Of a stretch of 64,000 bases of DNA, positions 37,600 to 46,031 are shown piece after piece. The stretch spans positions 62,001 through 126,000 of the forward strand of contig JBMYRH010000003.1 of assembly GCA_049602155.1 (NCBI GenBank), written 5' to 3'. The position numbers and the translations under genes were made by a program. The notes beneath the pieces are model-generated. The model saw only the letters and a program-made list of their open reading frames with translations, searched no databases and had not been told where the DNA came from. Position 1 is the stretch's first letter. The number at the start of each line of letters is the position of its first letter. The DNA is from JBMYRH01 sp049602155. Lineage in GTDB: Bacteria > Myxococcota_A > UBA9042 > PHBI01 > JBMYRH01.

Positions 37600-39575
37600 G
37601 CCAGAGAAGAGACCGCTCCAGTGCCGTCACGACCACCATCGTCTGGGTCGTGACGGCGATGGGCTGTGGTGGCTCCTCCATTGACGGCGCCGCGGTCAGT
37701 GCAGGGCCAGAGCCATGGGTGATCGGCGGCGAGGTCACCTCCGAAGCGGCCACCTCGCCCCGCCCCGACGTGTCACGCGCCGAGACGCGAGACGTCGAGA
37801 CGGCCGCGGTGAACCCCGAGGACATCGAGCAGCCTCGGGAAGCCTTGGACACGGTGCAGCCCCCCGACGGCTTCCCTGGCCCCGACGAGACGGACTGCCC
37901 CGAGGGGACTCAGTGCGGTCTGCAGTCCCCGGAGCCATGCTACGAAGGGCGCTGCAACAGCCTCGGTGAGTGCCTCGCGACGCCCATCACGGGCTGCTGC
38001 AGCGTGGATAGCGATTGCTCCACCCTGCTTCCGAGTGACGCCTGTGAAGTGTTCCGCTGTCTTCAATCCAGCTGCACACCAGTCACTCGACCCGGTTGCT
38101 GTTCCTCGACCGAAGCCTGCGATGACAACGTCGCCTGCACCACAGACCTTTGCCTCAACGGACCTGGCGGGCAGTGCTCACATTGCCCAGTCGGGTGTGA
38201 ATGCCCCGACTCATCTCCCCTCCTCAGCGTCGCGTTCGATGGCCAAACCCTCTTGAGCGATGGGTTCGGCATCAACGACCAGCAATTCGATGACGTGTCA
38301 TGGCGCCTCTCCTCACGTCGTTCGGTCTCCCCGCCAACCGCAGTGTGGCTTGGTCACTCGCAGTGTCCGACCTACTTCAGCGGCACGCTAGGGGTCGATT
38401 GCCAGCCCTCTGCGGACGGAACAACCGACAGCGGCCCAGTCACTGTGGAGTTGGTCGGACCCGCCGTCGCCCTCCCCGAGTCGGCAAGCGGCTATGTCGC
38501 GAGCTTCTGGATATGGTCGGACGTCGAGGTCCTGGGCTCAGGCGGCGCCGATGAGAAGGATGTCTTGACCGTCATGGTTCACGATCTCCTCACCGACACC
38601 ACTTGGCCAGTGACCTCCTCCTTGGCGGTCGGGAAGAGTACAGGGGGGGCCTGGCAGCAGATGGCCATTGATTTGAGCGCCTGGCGGGGCTCGACCATCA
38701 GCCTTCGGTTCCTATTCGACACCCTCGATAGTCAGGACAACCATCATGAAGGGGTCTACCTCGACGACGTTCAGATCACGCCACGGTGTGCATCTGGGTG
38801 CTGTGACGTCGACGCTGACTGCCCTCAGGACACGGGCCAGGATGCCTGCCTCCTGAGCCGCTGCGTGGCCTTGGCGGATGGCTCCGGGGGGACCTGCCTT
38901 GAGGTCCCAAACCTACCCGGCATGCCCTGTGTCGCTTGCGCTAGCGATGCTGCTTGCGTCGACGACAACCCCTGCACAGAGGACACCTGTGGTCCGAATG
39001 GTGTCTGCGAGCATGTCTCGTTTTGCTGCCTCGAGGTGAGCACCTACAGCACTGGGTTCGAGGAGGGCTTGGCGGCCTGGTACGTGTCGGACGATCAACC
39101 GCAAGACACCGTCACATGGAGGACCTCCGAGGTCAGCGCTTCGGAGGGGAGCTGGGCTGCATGGTTAGGAGATCCGCTGACTGGTACATACGCCACAGGG
39201 GGGCCCGTTAAAGCCACGCTCCAGAGCACACAACTCGAGCTCACTGAGAGCACTGAGGACGGTGGAGAAGCGGCCGTCCGCTTTGCCTTGCAGCTCTCTA
39301 CCGAGTGGGACGGCTTCCCTTACGATAACCCCTCGGGCATCGACAGGCTCAGCTTACAGCTCGTGATCGCCGGTCAAGACCTCGTCGAGATCTGGTCCTC
39401 CGATGAGGTGTCAGGCTCGACGAACGGAGCGTGGGTCGAGATCTCTGTGTCGCTGGCGCCTTGGGGCGGACAAAGCGCACAGCTGCGCTTCACCTTCGAT
39501 TCGGTCGATGCCGACCGGAATGACTACGCTGGGCCCAGGATCGACGACCTAAGGGTCGGGCAAGTGTGCCCTTAA
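37596..39575 (+). CDS. Cys-rich surface lipoprotein with two beta-sandwich modules, CTG start
   Basis: 659 aa if translation starts at CTG 37596. The first ATG or GTG start (GTG 37650) falls inside the hydrophobic stretch and would remove the positive N-terminus. From CTG the protein reads as a lipoprotein signal: basic RRDR, hydrophobic AVTTTIVWVVTAMG, lipobox Cys24. GGAG at 37587-37590 sits five bases before CTG, and CTG overlaps the upstream TGA as CTGA. The mature part has an acidic/Pro linker, Cys-rich CxxDxDC segments and two modules like those of the upstream gene (WSDVEVL and DDVQITPRC; TEWDGFPY and IDDLRVGQVC). No catalytic residues are evident. Overlaps the convergent M20 gene by 4 bp. 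Confidence 0.75.
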   Translation: MSQRRDRSSAVTTTIVWVVTAMGCGGSSIDGAAVSAGPEPWVIGGEVTSEAATSPRPDVSRAETRDVETAAVNPEDIEQPREALDTVQPPDGFPGPDETDCPEGTQCGLQSPEPCYEGRCNSLGECLATPITGCCSVDSDCSTLLPSDACEVFRCLQSSCTPVTRPGCCSSTEACDDNVACTTDLCLNGPGGQCSHCPVGCECPDSSPLLSVAFDGQTLLSDGFGINDQQFDDVSWRLSSRRSVSPPTAVWLGHSQCPTYFSGTLGVDCQPSADGTTDSGPVTVELVGPAVALPESASGYVASFWIWSDVEVLGSGGADEKDVLTVMVHDLLTDTTWPVTSSLAVGKSTGGAWQQMAIDLSAWRGSTISLRFLFDTLDSQDNHHEGVYLDDVQITPRCASGCCDVDADCPQDTGQDACLLSRCVALADGSGGTCLEVPNLPGMPCVACASDAACVDDNPCTEDTCGPNGVCEHVSFCCLEVSTYSTGFEEGLAAWYVSDDQPQDTVTWRTSEVSASEGSWAAWLGDPLTGTYATGGPVKATLQSTQLELTESTEDGGEAAVRFALQLSTEWDGFPYDNPSGIDRLSLQLVIAGQDLVEIWSSDEVSGSTNGAWVEISVSLAPWGGQSAQLRFTFDSVDADRNDYAGPRIDDLRVGQVCP

Positions 39576-40711
39576 GGGCGCGCTAACGCGTGCGCAACGG
39601 CGACGTGAAGGTCACGCGCAATTGGAAGCACGGCCTCATCGATGTCGAAGCGCGGGCTATGATGTGGCTCGGCGGTTCGCCCATCTGCGGGGGCGCTACC
39701 GAGGAGGACAAAGCACCCCGGGACAGCCTCTAGGATGTCGCCGAAGTCCTCCCCGGCCATCGTCCTGTAATCCGTAAGGACAGTCGTAATCCCCGGGACC
39801 GTCGTCGCCACCTCTGCCACCTTAGCGGCGACCTCCGGGTCGTTGACTGTGGGCCCCGCATAGCGATGCCAATCCACCTCGACGGTGCACCCCGAGGCAG
39901 CGCTAATCCCGGCGGCTATCTCACGGACATGGGCTTCTACCCGGCGCTCTGCGTCCACACTAAAGGTCCGCACCGTGCCAACCAAGGTCGCGACCTCTGG
40001 GATCACGTTGAAGGCCTCACCGGCATGAAACGCGCCAATGCTCACCACCACGGGCTCAAATGGGGAGGTCAATCGGCTCGCCACGGTCTGTAGGGCCACG
40101 ACCAGCTGAGCCCCGGCCACGAGGGGATCGCGTGTTCTGTCTGGTAACGCCCCATGCCCTCCACGCCCTCGCACGATGAAACGCACCTCGACCACTCCGG
40201 CCATAATACCGCCGGGGGTCACCGCCACAGTCCCGACGGGCAGTTCGTTCCAGACATGGATACCAAAGGCGACATCGACGCCCTGCGTCGCCCCAGCTTC
40301 GATGACCTTGATGGCCCCACCCGCTCCCTCTTCAGCCGGCTGAAAGAGCAGCCGCACACGGCAATCTACGGGACCTGCATCAGCGAGCGATTGGCCTGCT
40401 GCGACGAGGGCCGCCATGTGCGCATCGTGCCCGCAGGCGTGCATGCGACCTGGGTGCGTCGACGCATAATCGACAGCGTTCTCCTCCTGAATCGGGAGGC
40501 CGTCCATGTCGGCGCGTAGAAGCACGGTCCTCGTGGCCTCGTGAGGACCAAGGTCGACAATGAATCCGGTGCCGGCGATGACCTGGGGACTGCCCACCTC
40601 CGCGAGCAAGTCGGCTAAGTATGCGTGCGTCGCGTGCTCCTCAAAGCCGAGTTCAGGGATACGGTGGAGCGCGCGGCGCAGGTGAGTCAGTGGCGTCAGC
40701 TCAGCCTTCAT
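39572..40711 (-). CDS. M20 family amidohydrolase
   Basis: 379 aa metallopeptidase-like enzyme of the hippurate hydrolase/N-acyl-amino-acid amidohydrolase group. Metal ligands and catalytic residues are visible in ADMDGLPI, ACGHDAHMAAL, FQPAEEGAGGA and YRTMAGEDFG. The dimerisation domain contains GRGGHGALPDRTRDPLVAGAQLV. It should hydrolyse an N-acylated amino acid or similar amide; the substrate is not known. Cytoplasmic, no signal peptide. Its start overlaps the stop of the preceding hypothetical gene by four bases (ATGA), so it belongs to the minus-strand AAA/DUF operon, but it is not part of the usual Ycf46 gene set. Confidence 0.92.
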   Translation of the reverse strand: MKAELTPLTHLRRALHRIPELGFEEHATHAYLADLLAEVGSPQVIAGTGFIVDLGPHEATRTVLLRADMDGLPIQEENAVDYASTHPGRMHACGHDAHMAALVAAGQSLADAGPVDCRVRLLFQPAEEGAGGAIKVIEAGATQGVDVAFGIHVWNELPVGTVAVTPGGIMAGVVEVRFIVRGRGGHGALPDRTRDPLVAGAQLVVALQTVASRLTSPFEPVVVSIGAFHAGEAFNVIPEVATLVGTVRTFSVDAERRVEAHVREIAAGISAASGCTVEVDWHRYAGPTVNDPEVAAKVAEVATTVPGITTVLTDYRTMAGEDFGDILEAVPGCFVLLGSAPADGRTAEPHHSPRFDIDEAVLPIARDLHVAVAHALARP

Positions 40712-41310
40712 GGTGCGCCACCCGAGGCGTCATCGGCGTCCGGATCGTAGCGCCACAGAGGGCCACGGATGGACTCCTTAAGTTCCTGGCAGAAGTAGCG
40801 TGACCAAGGGGTCTCACAAATCAACCAGCGCATACGAGCGCGGTAAGCGCGCACAGCTTCCAGGTTGGTCTGCTCGATGAGGACAGGTGCTTTGTAACGA
40901 GGCGGGAGTGAGGTCAAGGCGCCCGGCGCCCTCAAACCGTAAGCCACCTGATCGCGCGACATCTCTAAGTCATCGTCCGGGTCGGCGAGGCGCTCGGCCC
41001 GCCCAATGTTGCGGAGATGAAACTGCGGCATGCAGGCCTTCATCTGCGCTTCCACATCGGGGTCCAGCTCCGAGGGGTGCTTATCGCGGGGCGCCTTGAA
41101 CAGGCCCTGCCACGAGGCGATGGCCTCAAGAGCCTCAAAGTCCAGAGCCTGCTCGACGTTCACTCCGAGGGGCTCGAGGGGCGCCATCGTGATGCGATCG
41201 GCGAAGGTCACAGCACGCCGCGAGTCATAGCTCGCTACAAACGACAGGAGTCCCGCAAAGGGATCTGGCCCATCATCCTGTGGCGCGGGATCAGTCGGCG
41301 ACCCTGACAC
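40708..41310 (-). CDS. Hypothetical protein in the AAA-DUF1257-DUF2997 operon
   Basis: 200 aa, no signal peptide and no membrane segment. The sequence is acidic at both ends and has conserved-looking central features (LEAIASWQGLFKAPRDKHPSE, FHLRNIGRAERLADPDDD, YRARMRWLICETPWSRYFCQE). I do not recognise a family. Position, three bases after the DUF2997 gene and overlapping the amidohydrolase gene by four bases, says it is co-transcribed with the AAA module and may be an accessory part of it. Confidence 0.65.
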   Translation of the reverse strand: MSGSPTDPAPQDDGPDPFAGLLSFVASYDSRRAVTFADRITMAPLEPLGVNVEQALDFEALEAIASWQGLFKAPRDKHPSELDPDVEAQMKACMPQFHLRNIGRAERLADPDDDLEMSRDQVAYGLRAPGALTSLPPRYKAPVLIEQTNLEAVRAYRARMRWLICETPWSRYFCQELKESIRGPLWRYDPDADDASGGAP

Positions 41311-41313
41311 TGG

Positions 41314-41517
41314 CTACTCGGTCGAGCCGACGGTCTCGACAGCCGCTTCCGTCTCACAATAGTACTCGCTGGTATGTGTCCTCTCGGTCACATCGCCCAG
41401 CTCGTCCTCCAAGAACTTGGTGAAGTCCATACAGTCCGGGCCCGCGACCCCCTCGACAGTGAGCTGCACGTTTCCATCTGGACCGATGGTGATGACGATG
41501 TCTCGCTTCTTAGCCAT
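41314..41517 (-). CDS. DUF2997 protein
   Basis: 67 aa. KKRDIVITIGPDGNVQLTVEGVAGPDCMDFTKFLE has the DUF2997 pattern, ending with an acidic tail and a single TEYYC-like segment (SEYYCETE). Members are small and usually sit beside a Ycf46-like AAA ATPase and a DUF1257 (Ycf35) gene, exactly as here. Function unknown; it probably binds the ATPase or its target. Three bases separate it from the DUF1257 gene. Confidence 0.85.
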   Translation of the reverse strand: MAKKRDIVITIGPDGNVQLTVEGVAGPDCMDFTKFLEDELGDVTERTHTSEYYCETEAAVETVGSTE

Positions 41518-41520
41518 GCC

Positions 41521-41925
41521 TCAGCTCCAGGTCCGCACTCGAATTTGGATCGTGTCGTCGTCGCGCTGCTCTTCCGTGTCGATGGTGTAGCCCTTCTTCC
41601 GGATCTCCTCCATGACCTTGTGGTAGCTGTAGCGCTGCGTGAGCTTCTGAATGAACTCTTTCTCCTCAACACCACGCGTGGTCTCAACGCCCCACCAATC
41701 GGCGACGAACTCGTACGTGCCGTCCGCGGTCAGCTTGACGCCCACGTCGTAGGTCTTCGACGCATGGATCGAGAGCACAGCGTCGGTCGTCTCGCCTTGA
41801 TAGCCTTTCACCGACACAAGCTGCTCGGCCTCGGCTTTACTGAAGGTGTACCCGAGGTCCTTGAGCGCGCGCTCAAGGCATATCAAGTCTCGAATTTTTG
41901 TCTTCACACTGGTGAAATGAGACAC
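41521..41925 (-). CDS. DUF1257 (Ycf35-like) protein
   Basis: 134 aa from GTG 41925, which has GGAGG four bases upstream; an in-frame start at 41988 would add 21 residues unlike the family. SHFTSVKTKIRDLICLERALKDLGY opens the protein as in Ycf35, followed by YQGETTDAVLSI, YDVGVKLTADGTYEFVADWWGVE and a C-terminal coil (QKLTQRYSYHKVMEEIRKKGY). Known in plastids, cyanobacteria and scattered bacteria; function unclear. Lies 131 bp after the AAA ATPase gene on the same strand. Confidence 0.9.
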   Translation of the reverse strand: MSHFTSVKTKIRDLICLERALKDLGYTFSKAEAEQLVSVKGYQGETTDAVLSIHASKTYDVGVKLTADGTYEFVADWWGVETTRGVEEKEFIQKLTQRYSYHKVMEEIRKKGYTIDTEEQRDDDTIQIRVRTWS

Positions 41926-42056
41926 GGTCCCTCCATGAGGTGTGACCGACCCTGCATGCGCCCCTGAGACCTCATAGAGTGTGCACAAGCAAGGCTGTGA
42001 TTACCAACTGACGCCCTCCCCCAGCTCGCGCTTCGGAGCTGAGAAGAAACGCCTGC

Positions 42057-43607
42057 TCAGATTTCTAACTTCCGCCCCTCAGAGGGATCCTTGTTCGGAT
42101 CTCCGCCTTTACTCGCGCGCCTCGCACGGGACTTCGACCACTCACGCATCCCGTCGATCATCTCCTTCATAGTGTAGCTCAGGGGGATGATCTCCTCGAC
42201 GCTCTTGAGCAACCGCTCCGTCGTCAGCTCTGCCTTGTCATCCTCATAACAATCGTAGAGCGCGCTGATGACAGCCTGCTCAATCTCCGAGCCAGAGAAG
42301 CCCTGACTCGCCGCGACAAGGGCGTCGATATCAAAGCTGCTCGCGTCACGGTTCTTCTTGGCGATGTGGATGTTGAAGATGTCGGCCCGCTCGCTTTGAC
42401 TCGGGAGATCGACAAAGAAGATCTCATCAAAGCGCCCCTTACGCAGAAGCTCGGGGGGGAGCGCAGCCACGTTGTTCGCCGTCGCGATGACGAACACGCT
42501 CGACTGCTTCTCTTGCAGCCAGGTGATGAACGTCCCGAACACGCGGGAGGTCGTCCCACCATCCGTCTGACCGGACGACCCTGTGCCGCTGAAGCCCTTC
42601 TCAAGCTCATCGAGCCAGAGGATCGACGGCGCGACAGCCTCGGCCGTCTTAATCGCCTTGCGCATGTTCTCTTCCGAAGAGCCGACCAAGCTCCCCATCA
42701 CTTTGCCGACGTCCAATCGAAGCAGCGGCATGTGCCACATGGCGCCGATAGCTTTGGCTGTGAGCGATTTACCGCAGCCCGGTACACCGACCAAGAGGAG
42801 GCCCTTCGGCGCTGGCAGACCAAAGTCACGCGCGTCTCGATAAAACGCCGCTTTGCGCTTGGCCAACCACGACTTAAGCACCTCAAGCCCACCGACGTCG
42901 GAGAACTTCTCGTCCGTCTGATAGAACTCCAGGATGCCCGACTTTCGAATGATGCCCTTCTTCTCTGAGAGGATCGTGTCGATGTCGAAGTCCCGGGTCT
43001 TCACTAGCGACTTCGCAAACACGCTCTCAGCCTCTTCAGCGGTCAGCCCAAGCGCCGCCTCGGTGACGGACTCTCGCAGGTCAGCGTCCCGCTTGACTGG
43101 TAGATCCACCGTATCCGGGACGCTTTGAGCGACCTTCCAGACGATCTGCTCCAGCTCCTCCCGCGTGGGGAGGTCGAAGTCGATGACCGCGACCTCTTTC
43201 TCAAGCTCCGTCGGCGCATTAAAAAGCGCGCTGAGCAAGACGATATGTTGCGCGTAGTCACTATCCTTAAAGGCTCTGTGAAGGTCGCGAAGGCGACGAA
43301 CGACCGAAGGATCCTTCAAGAAGGGGTGATAATCCCGAAGCACACAGATGACGTCGTCTTCAAAGTTGGCGATGAAATCGAGCGCCCGGAGAGGATCCCG
43401 AACGTCACTAAAGTTCGAGCCTCCGTCGAGCGAAGTGAACCCCTCTGTGATCGACCAGGCGATGACCTTGCGGTTGCGCGCCTCTCCGATGGCACAGATG
43501 GCGTCCTCGACGCGCTCCTCCTCCGAAGAGACCACGTAGATCAACCCATACCGGGCACGAATCAGGTACTCGAGTTCTTCGCGACTCGTGGTTTCGGTCA
43601 CAGCCAT
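42057..43607 (-). CDS. Ycf46-like AAA ATPase
   Basis: 516 aa. The N-terminal domain (about 1-250) has the Ycf46-type start EELEYLIRARYGLIYVVSSEE and ends with a helical lid. The AAA domain follows: Walker A VGVPGCGKSLTAKAIG, Walker B ILWLDELEKGF, second region of homology FVIATANNVAALPPELLRKGRFDE, and an arginine finger in that stretch. Such ATPases are linked to CO2 uptake regulation in cyanobacteria, but their role in heterotrophs is unknown. The small DUF1257 and DUF2997 partners follow. Upstream, 35 bp away, is an FHA coiled-coil gene, which may tie the ATPase to Thr-phosphorylation signals. Confidence 0.93.
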   Translation of the reverse strand: MAVTETTSREELEYLIRARYGLIYVVSSEEERVEDAICAIGEARNRKVIAWSITEGFTSLDGGSNFSDVRDPLRALDFIANFEDDVICVLRDYHPFLKDPSVVRRLRDLHRAFKDSDYAQHIVLLSALFNAPTELEKEVAVIDFDLPTREELEQIVWKVAQSVPDTVDLPVKRDADLRESVTEAALGLTAEEAESVFAKSLVKTRDFDIDTILSEKKGIIRKSGILEFYQTDEKFSDVGGLEVLKSWLAKRKAAFYRDARDFGLPAPKGLLLVGVPGCGKSLTAKAIGAMWHMPLLRLDVGKVMGSLVGSSEENMRKAIKTAEAVAPSILWLDELEKGFSGTGSSGQTDGGTTSRVFGTFITWLQEKQSSVFVIATANNVAALPPELLRKGRFDEIFFVDLPSQSERADIFNIHIAKKNRDASSFDIDALVAASQGFSGSEIEQAVISALYDCYEDDKAELTTERLLKSVEEIIPLSYTMKEMIDGMREWSKSRARRASKGGDPNKDPSEGRKLEI

Positions 43608-43642
43608 GTTCTCTCCTCAATCTTCTCTCAGAGAAGCTCACT

Positions 43643-45784
43643 CTAAGCGTCGTCCAGAAGATCCTTCAAACGAACCAACTGACGGCGGAAGCCGTTGGCC
43701 TCACTGCTCACGACCTTCAAAAGCTCCTGAAGGCTCTCAAACGCAGCCCCCACATCACCCTCTTCATTCACGGCCTCTTGGGCCTCTTCAACGTAGGTCT
43801 TGAGCAACATTAAGTTGGACTTCCAGTCCGCGTAGTCCTCGAGGGTGCCACTGAGCTGCTCGGTCGCGTTCTCACGCAGCAGCTCAAGCCCTGATGTGTC
43901 TCCTTGAGGCTCAGGCTCCGCATCGGTCGATACAGCCGAGCCCGAGTCAACGGTCTCCTGGAGCGAATTCACGCGCTCCTGGAGGGCTTTATTCTTTCGC
44001 TCCAAGAAGTTGATCTCGGCGTCCATTTTAGCCTTCGCTTCCGGACCAAACTCCTCCAAGCGGCCCTCTAACCGGGCAACTGCGTCTTGGGCGTCCTCAA
44101 GGTCAGACTGCGCGCGCTCAAGCTCTCTCTGCTTACGCTGAAAGTCAGGGTGACTTGAGAGATCACGGCGCGCTACCAGACGCTCTTCCAGCTCCTCGAT
44201 CTCAGCGCGGGCGTCTTGCAGCTCCCGGTCACGTCCCTTGAGCGTCTCTTTGAGCTCATCGACCTCACGATTCTTCTCAAAGAACTGCTCCAAGACATCA
44301 CGACGGGCCTCTTCGAGATCTTTGATTCCCGAGCCCATCTTAGCGTCGTAAAGCTCTCGACTGCGCTCCTCGAGTTCCAGCTTAAGCTCGGCGACGACGT
44401 TCTCTTTTTCTGCGTTGAGCTCGCGCAACAGCTCGGTCTCGCGAGCGACACGGCGCTGGTCCCCAGTCTCGACGTTTCGCTCGTCGATAAGCCCCTCGAT
44501 CTCCTCACGTGACTCCCTGAGATCAAACTCCATGAGGTCGAGTTCGCGCTGCAGTTCGTCAATTCGCCTGTCTTTTTGAACCGCTCGAGCCTTCAGCTCG
44601 CCCATCATCTCAGTGGTCTCCGACCGGGAGCCCTCTAGGGCGCCAAGTTCGCTGCTGAGCTGCGCAACACGGGCCTCGGACTCTGCGTACTGCTCATCTC
44701 GCTCCGACAGTGCGAGCTTTGAGCGCTCCAACAGCTCACCTTGATGGGAGAGCTGTTCGCGCACGCGATTATAACGGTCGTGCCAACCATCGAGCTCCTC
44801 CTCATGGCGGGCATCACGCGTCTCGACCTCTTTGATCCGCGTCTCAAGTTCTTCGACTCGAGACTCCGCCTTATGCAGCGCCAGCTCCATCTCCCCCGCC
44901 CGTGACTGAGCGTCTTTGAGTTCCTTATTGAACCCGGGATCGACCCGCTTCTTCGCCACAGACTCTTGCCGCGCTTCAGCTGCGGCCTTTCGTTCACCGC
45001 TGCTGCGGCGTCGCTGGCGCATCTCGCTGTCCCGTGAGGGCTTCGATGCAGGGCGTCGTGTCTGCTTCTCGGAGCCCGCTGCCACGTCGCCCTGCGCGCC
45101 AGCGTCCTCAGTGACGTCCGCCTGAGCCTCCTCAGAGACCTCACCTTGGACCGGTTCGTCGTCATCCGAGGGGGCACTGTCTGCGGCGACCTCAGCGTCT
45201 GCCGCCCGACTCGGCTTCTTCCGCTTCGCCTTCGGCTCAGGCTTGCTCGCCTCAGGTTCAGGCTCCGGCTCTGTCTGACGGGTCGGTCGCGGGCGCTTCG
45301 CGGGCTCCTCGTCTTTGACCTCATCAGCGGAGTCCCTCTTGCCCCTCCTCGCCTCTCTCGCGAGGCGACGACGCTCTCGTTCATCCGCGAGCGCCTGCTT
45401 ACGTTCCGCCTCTAGCGCCTCGGGATCTGCGGGCGCCTTCTTGGCGGGCGCCTTCTTGGCGGGCGCCTGCTTCACAGGAGCTGGCGCGGCACCTTCCGGC
45501 TGACCCACCGCGACCGCACATTTACCAAAGCGCAGATTATCTCCCTTGGAGATCGGCGCCTTCTCAACCTTCTCATCGTTGACGAAGCTGTGGTTTGAGC
45601 TGCCGAGATCTTCGACGACCCAACCGCCGTCACCCTCGATGATCCGAGCATGGTTTCGGCTCACAGAGGGATTGCGCACCCGGATCGTCGAGCCCGGGTT
45701 GCGACCAATCGTCACAACAGTCCCCGCCTCAAGCGGGACGACGATCTCAGTCCCAGATTCGTCCGTGTATGTCAGTTCCAGCAA
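43643..45784 (-). CDS. FHA-domain coiled-coil protein
   Basis: 713 aa from TTG 45784, preceded by AGGGG; in-frame starts upstream to 45832 add at most 16 residues. The N-terminal FHA domain (about 1-95) has TIGRNPGSTIRVRNPSVSRNHARI and LGSSNHSFVNDEKV. A basic and Pro-rich linker follows (KKAPAKKAPA, then alternating Lys/Glu/Arg). Residues about 280-600 form a long coiled coil, with a second short helical domain at the C-terminus (ATEQLSGTLEDYADWKSNLMLL). Likely a phosphothreonine-reading scaffold. It is the first gene of the AAA-DUF operon. Confidence 0.85.
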   Translation of the reverse strand: MLELTYTDESGTEIVVPLEAGTVVTIGRNPGSTIRVRNPSVSRNHARIIEGDGGWVVEDLGSSNHSFVNDEKVEKAPISKGDNLRFGKCAVAVGQPEGAAPAPVKQAPAKKAPAKKAPADPEALEAERKQALADERERRRLAREARRGKRDSADEVKDEEPAKRPRPTRQTEPEPEPEASKPEPKAKRKKPSRAADAEVAADSAPSDDDEPVQGEVSEEAQADVTEDAGAQGDVAAGSEKQTRRPASKPSRDSEMRQRRRSSGERKAAAEARQESVAKKRVDPGFNKELKDAQSRAGEMELALHKAESRVEELETRIKEVETRDARHEEELDGWHDRYNRVREQLSHQGELLERSKLALSERDEQYAESEARVAQLSSELGALEGSRSETTEMMGELKARAVQKDRRIDELQRELDLMEFDLRESREEIEGLIDERNVETGDQRRVARETELLRELNAEKENVVAELKLELEERSRELYDAKMGSGIKDLEEARRDVLEQFFEKNREVDELKETLKGRDRELQDARAEIEELEERLVARRDLSSHPDFQRKQRELERAQSDLEDAQDAVARLEGRLEEFGPEAKAKMDAEINFLERKNKALQERVNSLQETVDSGSAVSTDAEPEPQGDTSGLELLRENATEQLSGTLEDYADWKSNLMLLKTYVEEAQEAVNEEGDVGAAFESLQELLKVVSSEANGFRRQLVRLKDLLDDA

Positions 45785-45957
45785 AGGACATCCCCTCACA
45801 TCTGAATCGTATCGAACGCGACACTCCTCCACGGAGACGCGGAGGATACGATCCCCACGCTGACGTGTCCATGCCCCCAGGTGGGTTAGAGCGCAGACGT
45901 CGAATGGAGGGCTGCTTCTAAGCCCCCTTCGTCTCTGTTAGGATTCTCCCCGCGTCG

Positions 45958-45986
45958 TTGATAGGCCCTGGATGACCCGGTAAACG
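45958..45986 (+). promoter_or_regulatory. Candidate promoter for the pentapeptide gene
   Basis: TTGATA at 45958-45963 and TAAACG at 45981-45986, 17 bases apart, 46 bp upstream of the start at 46032. The -10 is weak. Confidence 0.3.
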
Positions 45987-46031
45987 GTCGAGGGGCTCGG
46001 ATGCACACTGGCCCCATGGAGCGCACACGAG

